DNA of 46,259 nucleotides. Origin: Actinomycetota bacterium. Its GTDB lineage: Bacteria; Actinomycetota; Actinomycetes; Actinomycetales; Kineosporiaceae. The position numbers were made by a program, and so were the translations under genes. Positions 1 through 8,248 of this stretch are shown piece by piece; position 1 is the stretch's first letter; every line of letters starts with the position of its first letter. The stretch spans positions 1-46,259 of the forward strand of contig JAUPKJ010000101.1 of the NCBI GenBank assembly GCA_030837505.1, read 5' to 3'. The notes under the pieces are model-generated. The model was not told the origin of the DNA and did not search any database. It saw only the letters and a program-made list of their open reading frames with translations.

Positions 1-849
1 CAACACCACCCCCTCCCGGACCCCCGTACTCACCGCATCCGGGAACCCACACCGCCCCGGATCCCCCCCACAACCCCCCGACACCGACGGCGAAACACCC
101 GGAGACGGAGACACACTCGGTGACGGTCCCAGGTCTGCGGGGGTGAACACGACGTCCACGAAGTAGTTGGTGCCCTGCCAGGCCAGGTCCGGTGCCTTCG
201 TGCCCCGGGTGTCGTAGGTGTACAGGCCCGCGTCCGCAGTCAGGGGGCCGTTGTTCCGTACGGCGCCGCCGTCGAAGTACCCGTTGTCCGCGGCGTATCT
301 GCCCCGGGGGGCGTCGTAGGCCGCGAGGTAGGTCCGCCCGGCCCGGACCTCGACCGGCGAGGGGAGACGGACCGAACGCCAACCGGCTGTCCCCGTTTTC
401 GAGAGAGCCGTGGCCAAGGTGTTCCCGTTGCCGTCGAACATCCGTACCGTCCGGGGACCTGTGTTGGACGATGTCGCCCAGAACCTCACAGCGCTGACCA
501 GCCCGTCCTCGGTGCTGCTGAAACGGACGGCCAGTCGAACCGCCGAGGTGTCCCGGTCGGCCGGTGACCGGGGCACCGAGGACCCGAAGATCGTGACAGG
601 GGAGGTGAACGTCTGTTTCCCGGGAGGGCGGGGGCCGGCAGCATGCGCAGCGCCGAACCCCACGAGGGTCTCCGAACACGGTGCCGCCGAACACAGTGCT
701 GCCGAACACAGTGCTGCCGAGCACAGCGCTGCCGAGCACAGGGCTGCCGTCAGCACCGTGGCGAGCGCGGTCCGGAACCGGGCGGCGGGAACCGGTCGGG
801 ACCCGGCGGGCAGAGGGCCGTCGTCCGGGTCGGAGTCGATGGGAGCCAT
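1..849 (-). CDS. Secreted DUF4082-domain protein, partial (3' end outside window)
   Basis: The frame is open from an ATG at 847-849 to the window edge, so the C-terminus is missing. Residues about 25-70 form a long signal-peptide-like stretch that contains a fivefold 15-bp repeat. It is followed by one DUF4082 module (about residues 82-225), with the family pattern of FGSS, VRFW, NTG, GW and a YFVDVVFT end. A Pro/Ser linker then leads to a GFPDA...TGV segment, which in actinobacterial secreted proteins often precedes a beta-helix domain. The module is the same type as the four in the 1597-aa protein at 16388-21181. It is transcribed away from the glycosyltransferase operon that starts near 1181. 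Extracellular location is inferred from the leader; function is unknown. Confidence 0.8.
   Translation of the reverse strand, partial: MAPIDSDPDDGPLPAGSRPVPAARFRTALATVLTAALCSAALCSAALCSAALCSAAPCSETLVGFGAAHAAGPRPPGKQTFTSPVTIFGSSVPRSPADRDTSAVRLAVRFSSTEDGLVSAVRFWATSSNTGPRTVRMFDGNGNTLATALSKTGTAGWRSVRLPSPVEVRAGRTYLAAYDAPRGRYAADNGYFDGGAVRNNGPLTADAGLYTYDTRGTKAPDLAWQGTNYFVDVVFTPADLGPSPSVSPSPGVSPSVSGGCGGDPGRCGFPDAVSTGVREGVVL
673..747 (-). repeat. Five tandem 15-bp units inside a signal-peptide region
   Basis: Five consecutive 15-bp units (673-687, 688-702, 703-717, 718-732, 733-747) each contain a variant of ACACAGTGCTGCC. On the minus strand they encode AALCS four times and AAPCS once, in frame. Units differ by one to three bases. 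Copy-number change would lengthen or shorten the hydrophobic Cys-rich leader without a frameshift. Confidence 0.9.
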
Positions 850-1180
850 TCTCCTGTGTCCTTCCCCTGCGCGGCGGATTGCCCTCGGTCGAACGGTGGA
901 CTGCGCTCTGTGATCGGGATTTCGACGTTTTTCAAGAGCGACTGAACGACGGAATCCGGCTGTTCGTCCCGTGCGGGCAGGACGTCCTGCCCGTGTCCGC
1001 CCCGGTGGCGCGTGCCAGGAGGAGGAAACGTCCTCCGGCCGTCCCTTTTCATGACAACAGGCACTGCGGAATATGCCTGCGCAAATACGTCGGCCATTGT
1101 CAGAATCGGGGTGTGAGCGAACAATTCACGTCGTCCCCGGACTCGCTGGGCGAGTCCTCCCTCCGGGGTCCGCGAGAGCG
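850..1180. other. Divergent intergenic region with a perfect 20-bp palindrome
   Basis: This 331-bp gap separates the minus-strand DUF4082 gene from the plus-strand glycosyltransferase and should hold both promoters. The one clear element is a perfect palindrome at 974-993 (arms CGGGCAGGAC and its complement, no spacer). A second purine-rich stretch with GGAGG/CCTCC complementarity lies at about 1020-1040. I see no convincing -35/-10 pair and no coding signal. Confidence 0.45.
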
Positions 1181-2383
1181 ATGGTGATCGGAGGGGGTCG
1201 GCGTGATGGTTCGCGTCCCGTCGTGATTTTCGCGGCGACGGGTTGGGAAGGACCCTGGATGTCCGAACAACACCTCGCTGTGCACCTCGCCCGACGTCGG
1301 CCGGTGCTCTGGGTGGATCCTGCGATCTCCTGGCTGACTCCGCTCAGGTCCTCGTCCGTGGCGAGGACCCTGCGGGAGCCCCGGCTGCGTCCCGTGGCGG
1401 ACAACCTGCTGCGGCTGACCCCGGTGACGGTTCCGGGGGTGAGCAGGCCGGGGCTGCGCAGGATCGCGCGCGCGCAGGTCGCCCGGGCCGCCTGCGGAGC
1501 ACTGGGGCACTGGGGCGGTCCTCCCGCCGCTGCCACCGTGGTGGCCTCTCCCGACGACCTGCTGCGGGCCGTGCCCACCGAGCGGACCGTCTTCTACGGG
1601 ACGGACGACTACCTGGCCGGGGCCGGTCTGATGGGACTGGGGAGCACCTGGCTGGCCGAACGCCAGAGCGCGCATCTGCGGGAGGCCGACATCGTGATCG
1701 CCGTTTCGGACGTCCTCGCCCGCGACTGGTCGCGATTGCGCCGGGACATCCATGTGATTCCCAACGGGTGCGACAGTGAGCGCTTCGCGTCCACGGACAG
1801 TGCCCCGTTGCCGTCGGACGTGCGTCTGCCCGGACCGATCGCGGGGTTCGTCGGGACCCTCAACGACAGGATCGACCTGGAGTTGCTGCACGCTGTCGCG
1901 GACCGGGGGGTGTCGCTCCTGCTCGTCGGCGGGTGCAGTCACACGTTTCGCCGGAGTCGGTTGGACGGTCTGTTGTCCCGGCCCTGTGTTCAGTGGGTCG
2001 GTCGCAAGGAGTTCGAGGAGATGCCTTCCTACCTTCGGGTCATCGATGTCGGTCTGACCCCGTACGGCGATTCTGCGTTCAACCGGGCGAGTTCTCCCCT
2101 CAAGACGTTGGAGTACTTGGCTGCGGGGCGCGCGGTGGTCGCGACCGATCTGCCGGCCGTGCGTGGGCTGGGCACGGATCTGGTGACGGTCGCCCGGACC
2201 CCGGTGGAGTTCGCCGACGCCGTGCAGTCCCTTCTGCTGGGCGGGAGAACCGACCGACAGGTCGCGGAGCGCCGGGGTTTCGCTGCCCGGCATTCCTGGG
2301 CCGAGAGAGCGGACCGGATCGGCGAACTGATCGGAATGCACGATGACGCGGCACCGGACGACATGAGGAGACCGGAACGATGA
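1181..2383 (+). CDS. Glycosyltransferase, GT4-like (GT-B fold)
   Basis: A family-4-type glycosyltransferase predicted to add a sugar to the lipid-linked repeat unit on the inner face of the membrane. Visible features are an N-terminal WEGPWMSEQHLA segment, VIPNGCDSERF before the second Rossmann domain, GFVGTLNDRIDLEL, and the donor-binding stretch SSPLKTLEYLAAGRAVVAT with its conserved Glu. The body of the protein begins at VVIFAATGW. The start is uncertain: ATG 1181 is used, but the best Shine-Dalgarno (GGAGGGGG, 1190-1197) points at an out-of-frame ATG at 1206 that opens only six codons. It overlaps the next gene by 4 bp (ATGA), so translational coupling is likely. Donor and acceptor are not predictable. 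Confidence 0.88.
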   Translation: MVIGGGRRDGSRPVVIFAATGWEGPWMSEQHLAVHLARRRPVLWVDPAISWLTPLRSSSVARTLREPRLRPVADNLLRLTPVTVPGVSRPGLRRIARAQVARAACGALGHWGGPPAAATVVASPDDLLRAVPTERTVFYGTDDYLAGAGLMGLGSTWLAERQSAHLREADIVIAVSDVLARDWSRLRRDIHVIPNGCDSERFASTDSAPLPSDVRLPGPIAGFVGTLNDRIDLELLHAVADRGVSLLLVGGCSHTFRRSRLDGLLSRPCVQWVGRKEFEEMPSYLRVIDVGLTPYGDSAFNRASSPLKTLEYLAAGRAVVATDLPAVRGLGTDLVTVARTPVEFADAVQSLLLGGRTDRQVAERRGFAARHSWAERADRIGELIGMHDDAAPDDMRRPER

Positions 2384-3504
2384 TTCCTGTGATGAGACCT
2401 TGGCTGGGGGAGCGGGAGGCCGCTGCTGCGGCACAGACCGTTTTGTCCGGATGGGTGGCCCAGGGGCCGAAGGTCGCGGCTTTCGAGCAGGAGTTCGCCC
2501 GGCGGGTGGGGGCGGGGCATGGGGTCGCTCTTTCCTCCTGCACCACGGCGTTGCACCTGTCCCTGTACCTGTTGGGGGTCGGACGGGGGGACGAGGTGGT
2601 CGTTCCCTCGTTCTCGTTCATCGCGACAGCGAACGCGGCCCGGTACGTGGGCGCCGTCCCGGTGTTCGCCGATGTCGATCCGCTGACGGGCAATGTTTCG
2701 GCCGGGACCGTGCAGGAGGTGCTCACGGAGCGGACGAGGGCTGTGATCGTCGTGCATCAGGGCGGTGTCCCCGCGGATCTCGATCCTCTGCGGGCCCTGT
2801 GCGGGAGCCGGGGTGTGCCCCTGGTCGAGGACGCCGCCTGCGCGGTGGGGGCCCGGTACGGCCGGGCCCCTGTCGGCACCGGTGCGACCCTGGCCACCTG
2901 GTCCTTCCATCCCCGCAAGCTGCTGACGACGGGTGAGGGCGGCATGCTCACCACGGACGACGCCGCCGTCGCCGTGCGGGCCCGCAGGCTGCGGGAGCAC
3001 GGCATGAGTGTGAGCGCTGCGGACCGGCATGCGGGCGGGCGTCCCGTGGTGGAGAGCTACCTGGAGACGGGGTTCAACTTCCGGATGACCGACGTGCAGG
3101 CCGCGATCGGGCTGGTGCAGTTGGACAAGCTCGACGAGATGATCGCCCGACGTCGTGAGCTGGCCGCCTGCTATCACGAACTGCTCGCCGACGTGCCAGG
3201 GGTCAGGGCTGTGCGGGACCCGGCGTGGGGGACGGGCAATTTCCAGTCCTTCTGGGTGGAGCTGGAGGCGTCGTACCCCCTGTCCCGCAACGAGTTGCTC
3301 GGGGTGTTGGCCGACGCCGGGGTGTCGGCCCGGGCCGGGATCATGGCGGCGCATCGACAGCCGGCCTACGCGGGGCATCCTCATGTTCCCCTGCCCGTGA
3401 CCGAACGTCTGACCGACCGGTCGTTGATCCTGCCCCTTTACCACAGTCTGTCGAGCAGCGAGCAGCGGACGATTGTCGAGGTCCTGCGGGCCAAGGCGGT
3501 CTGA
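2380..3504 (+). CDS. DegT/DnrJ/EryC1 sugar aminotransferase 1
   Basis: A PLP-dependent aminotransferase of nucleotide-activated keto sugars, 374 aa, normal family length. The cofactor lysine is K180 in SFHPRKLLTTGEGG, with the pyridine-contacting Asp at D151 in VEDAA. The N-terminal MIPVMRPWLGE, SSCTTALHL and GFNFRMTDVQAAIGLVQL are typical. It shares ATGA with the upstream glycosyltransferase. Close homologues with known roles include WbpE/WlbC (UDP-3-keto-GlcNAcA) and QdtB/FdtB (dTDP-3-keto sugars). A WbpD/WlbB-type acetyltransferase (13573) and a WbpB/WlbA-type dehydrogenase (21521) in the same locus support a 3-acetamido sugar, but the exact nucleotide sugar is inference. Confidence 0.93.
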   Translation: MIPVMRPWLGEREAAAAAQTVLSGWVAQGPKVAAFEQEFARRVGAGHGVALSSCTTALHLSLYLLGVGRGDEVVVPSFSFIATANAARYVGAVPVFADVDPLTGNVSAGTVQEVLTERTRAVIVVHQGGVPADLDPLRALCGSRGVPLVEDAACAVGARYGRAPVGTGATLATWSFHPRKLLTTGEGGMLTTDDAAVAVRARRLREHGMSVSAADRHAGGRPVVESYLETGFNFRMTDVQAAIGLVQLDKLDEMIARRRELAACYHELLADVPGVRAVRDPAWGTGNFQSFWVELEASYPLSRNELLGVLADAGVSARAGIMAAHRQPAYAGHPHVPLPVTERLTDRSLILPLYHSLSSSEQRTIVEVLRAKAV

Positions 3505-3555
3505 GTGCCGAGCCGGCGAATCCTTCCGTCACCGAGACCCCCGAGGAGCACCGCA

Positions 3556-4704
3556 GTGTCCGCTGTGCCATTGATCGATTTGTCTCTTCAGCACGCAGAG
3601 GTGGCCGACGAGGTCCAGGCCGGGTTCGCCGAGGTCCTCGCCAGGGGCGACTTCGTCGGGGGTCGGGCCGTGGCCGCCTTCGAATCGGAGTTCGCCCGGT
3701 TCAGCGAGGTCGCCCACTGCGTGGGGACCGGCAACGGCACCGACGCGCTCGAAATGGCGCTGAGGGCGCTCGGGGTGGGGCCGGGGCACGAGGTCGTGCT
3801 GCCCGCGAACACCTTCGTGGCGACGGCCGAGGCCGTCGTCCGGGCGGGGGCCAGGCCCGTGCTCGTCGACGTCGACGACGACACCCTGCTCATGCGGCCG
3901 GACCTCGCCGTGCAGGCTGTGGGGCCGAACACCCGGGCCGTCGTCCCGGTGCACCTGTTCGGGCAGGCGGCCGCGGTGGAGGGGCTGGAGCCCTGCACGC
4001 GCGACGGGAGGGTCGCGATCGTGGAGGATGCCGCGCAGGCCCAGGGCGCCAGCCGTTTCGGCGTACCCGTCGGCGGGCTCGGCACGATCGCGGGGACGAG
4101 TTTCTACCCGGGCAAGAACCTGGGGGCGTACGGTGACGCCGGCGCGGTTCTGACCGGGGACGGGGAACTGGCCGGGACCGTGCGGATGATGAGGGACCAC
4201 GGCAGCGCCGTCAAGTACGAGCACACGATCCTGGGGTTCAACTCGCGCCTGGACACGTTGCAGGCCGTGGTCCTGAGGGCGAAACTGCGCAGGCTGGCGG
4301 AGTGGAACGCCCGACGGCGGGAGGCCGCCGACCGGTACACGGCCCTGCTGGCGGGTTCCGCGGCCGTCCGTACCCCGGTCACCCTTCCGGGCAACGAACA
4401 CGTCTGGCACCTGTACGTGGTCCGGGTCCCCGAACGGGACAGAGTGCTCGAACACCTGCACGGCGAGGGCATTTTCGCGGGCATCCACTACCCGGTGCCG
4501 GTGCACCGGCAGCCGGCCTTCTCCTGGCTCGGGTACGGTCCGGGGGACTTCCCGGTGGCGCAGGCCGCGGCCGGGCAGATCCTCTCCCTGCCGATCTATC
4601 CGCAGATCACCGCGGCCCAGCAGGAACGGGTCGTGCAGGCCCTGCTCACGGCTGTGGGCGAAGCCACGGCCGCGCCGACCACGCGACCTGGTGGGGGCCT
4701 GTGA
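3556..4704 (+). CDS. DegT/DnrJ/EryC1 sugar aminotransferase 2
   Basis: A second PLP-dependent sugar aminotransferase (382 aa). Key elements are GTGNGTDALEMAL, the cofactor-contacting VEDAAQAQGA (D158) and the Schiff-base lysine K187 in SFYPGKNLGAYGDAGA. The C-terminal FAGIHYPVPVHRQPAF is typical of 3-aminotransferases such as WbpE and QdtB. The start was set at GTG 3556, 7 bp after a GAGGAG Shine-Dalgarno at 3543-3548; an in-frame GTG at 3505 adds 17 Pro/Arg-rich residues and has no ribosome site. It lies 51 bp after the first aminotransferase and is only distantly similar to it, so the two probably act on different keto sugars. Its 3' end overlaps the convergent polymerase gene by 59 bp. Confidence 0.93.
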   Translation: MSAVPLIDLSLQHAEVADEVQAGFAEVLARGDFVGGRAVAAFESEFARFSEVAHCVGTGNGTDALEMALRALGVGPGHEVVLPANTFVATAEAVVRAGARPVLVDVDDDTLLMRPDLAVQAVGPNTRAVVPVHLFGQAAAVEGLEPCTRDGRVAIVEDAAQAQGASRFGVPVGGLGTIAGTSFYPGKNLGAYGDAGAVLTGDGELAGTVRMMRDHGSAVKYEHTILGFNSRLDTLQAVVLRAKLRRLAEWNARRREAADRYTALLAGSAAVRTPVTLPGNEHVWHLYVVRVPERDRVLEHLHGEGIFAGIHYPVPVHRQPAFSWLGYGPGDFPVAQAAAGQILSLPIYPQITAAQQERVVQALLTAVGEATAAPTTRPGGGL

Positions 4705-5986
4705 CCGTCAGCCGCCGCAGGGCGGCCGTCGCCCCGAGCACGAGGAACATGAGGTTGGCGACCTGCGGGAACGAGAAGGCGTCGAACAGTCCGAAACTGC
4801 AGGCCCCCGCGGCCGCGGACGCCGCGAGCGCCTGGGCCAGGGACCGGAGGGCCGGGTCCTGGCAGCGGCGGTGCAGTCGCAGAGCCTCCCGCAGGCCCAG
4901 GACGAACAAGGTCAACAGTGCCGTCAGCCCCACGAACCCCAGCTCGATGAGGACTCCGAGGTACTGGTTGTCCAAGATCCGGTAACTGGGCAGGAAAGTG
5001 GAGAAGCCTCGGCCGAACACCGGGGCCCGGGTGATGAACTCCCAGGCCAGGGCGTAGCTTCCCGTCCTGGACTGCGCCGAGGAGTCCGATCCGACCGCGG
5101 TGAACAGTCCCGTGAGGGTGCCCAGGATCCCCGGGACGGTGACGAAGGCCGCGCCCAGGATCCCGACGATCCCCAGGTAGGCCACGCGGCGTTGGGGCCT
5201 GGGCCAGGTGGGCAGCAGGAAGGCCAGGGCGACGGCGACGCCGACGATCGCCGAGCGGGAGACGGACAGGGGCACGGCCGCCGCGATCGCCAGCACGGGG
5301 GCCCATCGGCGTACCCGGGAGCGGTGGACGTCGTGGAAGGCGAAGTGCAGGGCGAAGGGCAGCAGCATCGTCAGGGTCACGCCGAACTCGATGGGGTGCA
5401 GGGCCGTGCTCGCGGGCCGGTTGAAGCCGTCCCGGCCCGCGACGCTCGTCAGGATGCTGTTGGCCGTCAGCCCGGGGAACTGCAGGTAGTTGGTGAAGGC
5501 CCTCCCTGTGAAGAACTGTGCGACGCCGAGGGCAGCGATCAGTCCTCCCGCGATGGAGACCCTGCGCAGCAGGGCCTCCAGACGGGGCAGGGACGGCACC
5601 CCGTCGCACACGACCAGGAACAGTCCCAGCCAGGACATCAGTCCCAGCAGGCCCATGTCGGCGGACTGCAGTTCCCTCTGGCCTATGGGGCGGGTGGTGG
5701 CGGCGACGTAGCCGATGAGCACGGTGAGGCAGAAGAGCATCATCGCGCGTCGGACCGGTTGGCCCACGGGCTGCTGGGACGCTGGCTGCATCAGGCGGTG
5801 AGCTGCCCACCACAGGGCTCCGGCCAGTCCGAGGAGCTGGGCGGGGGAGCCGGCCCCTCCCAGGGGGCCGACGACGTACTTGGCCGGGATCGCGAACAGT
5901 AGTACCAGGAAGAAGGTCAGGAGGGTCACCGCATCGGCCCGCCGCGCCTGACGGCGGTCGGACCGGGTGGCCACGGGCAGTACCAC
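4646..5986 (-). CDS. O-antigen ligase/polymerase-like membrane protein (Wzy type)
   Basis: An integral membrane protein (446 aa) with roughly ten to twelve hydrophobic segments. A large extracytoplasmic loop before the C-terminal helices contains SRTGSYALAWEFITRAPVFGRGF and LDNQYLGVLIELGFVG, hallmarks of the Wzy_C/O-antigen ligase family. The predicted role is to polymerise or transfer lipid-linked oligosaccharide outside the membrane. The start is GTG 5986, 6 bp downstream of the stop of the Wzz-like gene, so the two form an operon; a chain-length protein next to its polymerase is the expected partnership. Convergent 59-bp overlap with the aminotransferase at its 3' end. Confidence 0.87.
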   Translation of the reverse strand: MVLPVATRSDRRQARRADAVTLLTFFLVLLFAIPAKYVVGPLGGAGSPAQLLGLAGALWWAAHRLMQPASQQPVGQPVRRAMMLFCLTVLIGYVAATTRPIGQRELQSADMGLLGLMSWLGLFLVVCDGVPSLPRLEALLRRVSIAGGLIAALGVAQFFTGRAFTNYLQFPGLTANSILTSVAGRDGFNRPASTALHPIEFGVTLTMLLPFALHFAFHDVHRSRVRRWAPVLAIAAAVPLSVSRSAIVGVAVALAFLLPTWPRPQRRVAYLGIVGILGAAFVTVPGILGTLTGLFTAVGSDSSAQSRTGSYALAWEFITRAPVFGRGFSTFLPSYRILDNQYLGVLIELGFVGLTALLTLFVLGLREALRLHRRCQDPALRSLAQALAASAAAGACSFGLFDAFSFPQVANLMFLVLGATAALRRLTVTGPHQVAWSARPWLRPQP

Positions 5987-5992
5987 GCCGGC

Positions 5993-6673
5993 TCAGCCGA
6001 CCGGGAGGCTGCCGTCGGTCGATCGGGACGGCCCCGGGCAGTGGCGGGCCCCGCCGTTCTCCGGGTCCTTCCTCCGGCGTCTGCGGCGCTGGAGGAAGGA
6101 GTCCAGCAGGCAGGCCCCCATCACGGTCGCGGCCAGTCCCGCCGCAACGCCCGCGACGACGGCCCGCAGCTGGGTCTTGCGCAGGAGCTGCGCCCGGTCG
6201 TCCTCGGTGATCACGGTGGAGGTCACCATCCAACCGTCGGGGACCTGTGCCGAGGTCTGGATGTCCCGCAGTGCCACGGGGATCCGGTCGAGCACCAGGC
6301 CCAGGCTCCGCAGGGCGTCCTCGGGCGTGGAGTCCTCGACGCCGACCACGAGGACCGGACCTGCGCTCAGGGGGTCGGGGACAATGCTGTGGACCCCCGT
6401 GGCACCGTCCTCCAGCAGGGCCCGTCCGGTCACGGCGTCGGACATGGTGCGGGAGAGGACGTCCTGGATCCCGCTGAGCCCGTCGAGGTACAAGTAGGGG
6501 TTGCCTCCTTTGAGGACCGCCTTCTTGGGGGGCAGGAGCAGGACCTCCGCCTCGACCTTGTACTGGACGGGGACGAGCACGACGGCCGAGCAGCCCAGCC
6601 CGGCCGTCAACAGAAGCCCGAGGACCACCGCGTACCAACGCCGCAGCAGGACTCTCCAGTCAGAGAAGTACAT
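5993..6673 (-). CDS. Wzz/YveK-like chain-length determinant protein
   Basis: A 226-aa protein with the polysaccharide co-polymerase layout: a short cytoplasmic N-terminus with DWRVLLRRWYAVV, transmembrane helix 1 (about 14-35), an extracytoplasmic domain and helix 2 (about 167-190), then a basic tail (QRRRRRRKD). There is no tyrosine-kinase (Wzc/CpsD) domain and no Tyr-rich tail. It lies immediately upstream of the polymerase gene. Predicted to set glycan length together with the polymerase. It is divergent from the second Wzz-like gene at 6924, with a 250-bp shared promoter region. Confidence 0.8.
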   Translation of the reverse strand: MYFSDWRVLLRRWYAVVLGLLLTAGLGCSAVVLVPVQYKVEAEVLLLPPKKAVLKGGNPYLYLDGLSGIQDVLSRTMSDAVTGRALLEDGATGVHSIVPDPLSAGPVLVVGVEDSTPEDALRSLGLVLDRIPVALRDIQTSAQVPDGWMVTSTVITEDDRAQLLRKTQLRAVVAGVAAGLAATVMGACLLDSFLQRRRRRRKDPENGGARHCPGPSRSTDGSLPVG

Positions 6674-6923
6674 GCGTCTTCCAGTTCCTCCCAGCGGGAC
6701 ATTCGCCGGTGCTGCCGCAGTTTCCGCACTTGGACTCGTTCCGGTCAGAGTATCCCCGTACGGCCGTTCGGGTGCGGTTCTGGGCAGGATCCCCCGCTGT
6801 GTGCGTTCCGGTCCCCTCTGTTCCGGCCCGCTCTGTTCGCCGGTGTGGGCCTTCGAGGCGGTCCCGGACGGTTACGATCGTCAACGGGGCGGCGCTACGT
6901 GAAGAACACGGGGAGGTCCGGCG

Positions 6924-7568
6924 GTGACGGTCTGGGAACTGATGGCGGTCCTGCGTCGTCGTTGGTACGTCACTGTCTCCGGGCTGATGGTGGTCCTCGT
7001 GATGGCGGGCGTGGTCCACAGCCTTCCGGGAACCTACAGCTCGCAGGTCGACGTCATCTTCCTGCAACCGGACGACGGCAACACGTACAGGGTCGTGACC
7101 CCGGGACTGATCGGGCTCGCCGGGATCGTGGGCCAAATGGCCAACGGGGGCCAGGACCAGGTGCAGACGGTCTCGGACGACGTCCTCCTCGCCGAGGAGG
7201 GAGTCGAACACGGCTACTCCGTTCGTCTGCCCAACTCCGGTGGACAGTGGGCCAACAATTTCGAACGCCCCCTGCTCGACGTGCAGGTGACGGGTGACAG
7301 TCCCCAGGAGGTGCACGCGAGGCTCGACACCGTTCTGGGGAAGATCGACGCCGACCTCGTGGACCTGCAGGACCGGGCGAAGGTCGATCCCCGCTACAGG
7401 GTGACCACGCGGCTCAGCCCCCTGAACCCGCCCGTCCTGCACAACGCCGGAAGCCGCGTGAGGGCCCTGGCCGGTTCCCTGCTCCTGGGGATCGTCCTGG
7501 CCCTGACCCTCGCCGTCGCCGTGGACACGTGGGCGCTGCGCCGGCGCACGGCCGCGTCCCTTCCCTGA
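6924..7568 (+). CDS. Second Wzz/YveK-like chain-length protein
   Basis: A 214-aa protein built like its divergent neighbour: MTVWELMAVLRRRWYVTVSGLMVVL (helix 1 about 15-33), an extracytoplasmic domain starting YSSQVDVIFLQP, and helix 2 (about 181-203) followed by RRRTAASLP. The start is GTG 6924 with GGGAGG at 6911-6916. Similarity to the 5993-6673 protein is limited to the topology and the LRRRW/LLRRW start, so they look like ancient paralogues that may define two length classes or form a hetero-oligomer. No kinase domain is attached or adjacent. Confidence 0.78.
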   Translation: MTVWELMAVLRRRWYVTVSGLMVVLVMAGVVHSLPGTYSSQVDVIFLQPDDGNTYRVVTPGLIGLAGIVGQMANGGQDQVQTVSDDVLLAEEGVEHGYSVRLPNSGGQWANNFERPLLDVQVTGDSPQEVHARLDTVLGKIDADLVDLQDRAKVDPRYRVTTRLSPLNPPVLHNAGSRVRALAGSLLLGIVLALTLAVAVDTWALRRRTAASLP

Positions 7569-7948
7569 CAGGGGTCACGGATCCGCCGTCTCCGGGTGAT
7601 CGTTTTCGCGGTCGGTCTTCGGAAGTTCGTAAAACGTCGTGGGGGACGTCGGCGTGTCGCTGAATTTTGGAAACCTCTCGATGAATACCATCGGTCGATC
7701 GGAGGATTCTCGCTTAACCGGACGATCCTCTCCCGTGTTCTCTGTGGAAATATTTCCCGTGTAATGACAGCCCCTTCCTCCTGTAATGACAATTCGAAAC
7801 TTCCGACGCCGCCCGCAGGACCTGCGCCCGGGCCCCGGGGAGGTCTCCCGGGAGGGGCCGTGGGTTCTTGGAGCTGGCACCCGGCAGTTGTGATTTTGGG
7901 AGCTCGATCGGTCATGTGACTCTTCGTTCTGACACTCCCCGTGACGAT

Positions 7949-7963
7949 TGTGGATTATCCACA
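7949..7963. promoter_or_regulatory. 15-bp palindrome containing a DnaA-box-like TTATCCACA
   Basis: TGTGGAT-T-ATCCACA is a perfect 7+1+7 inverted repeat. Its right half (7955-7963) reads TTATCCACA, identical to the classical E. coli DnaA box. It is a single isolated site, so an origin is not suggested; it could be an operator of a dimeric regulator or a DnaA titration or regulatory site. Confidence 0.5.
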
Positions 7964-8169
7964 TGTTGTGTCACCTGCTGCAATGTGTCGATACCGGCAT
8001 GATCCAGTACCAAACTTGGGATGGGAGAGCCTGGGCGCAGCTCCCCCGGGCGGATGATCAACTCTGATCGACCAGCGGGCGATGCCGTGGGTCCGAGCGG
8101 GAAGAAAGAGACTTCACTAATTCAAGGAAAATCAGGTTCTCTTCCGTGCCGCACACCTATATTGACGAA

Positions 8170-8239
8170 GGAGCAGAAGGCGGCCTGCTCCCCTCGTTCG
8201 GGCAACGAACTCAACTTGCGACCTGTTCGAGGAACGAGG
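8170..8239 (+). promoter_or_regulatory. Structured mRNA leader upstream of the 8292 gene
   Basis: Two consecutive stem-loops are visible. One has arms GGAGCAG (8170-8176) and CTGCTCC (8185-8191) with an 8-nt loop. The second has CCTCGTTC (8192-8199) pairing with GAACGAGG (8232-8239) and encloses a CGAAC/GTTCG inner helix. The helices stack directly and end 9 nt before a small GTG frame. It matches no riboswitch class that I recognise. Confidence 0.45.
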
Positions 8240-8248
8240 GATCCCACC

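Larger units (their letters stand above)
7569..8248. other. 680-bp gap with unusually AT-rich patches; leader of the 8292 gene
   Basis: No credible gene is visible. Several stretches (about 7600-7800 and 7920-8160) are clearly richer in A/T than the rest of the window. The gap contains a DnaA-box-like palindrome at 7949-7963 and a hairpin-rich segment at 8170-8239 just before a tiny frame and the 8292 gene. It probably carries a long regulated leader or a promoter cluster. A TATATT hexamer at 8157-8162 could be a -10 element but has no good -35 partner. Confidence 0.5.

Noticed and set aside
1100-2434. Long open frames on the strand opposite the glycosyltransferase and other genes
   Set aside because: They are antisense shadows caused by high GC; none has a ribosome site, family motifs or coding bias independent of the real gene.
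7955-7963. Replication origin
   Set aside because: Only one DnaA-box-like site, no dnaA/dnaN/gyrB genes and no box cluster.
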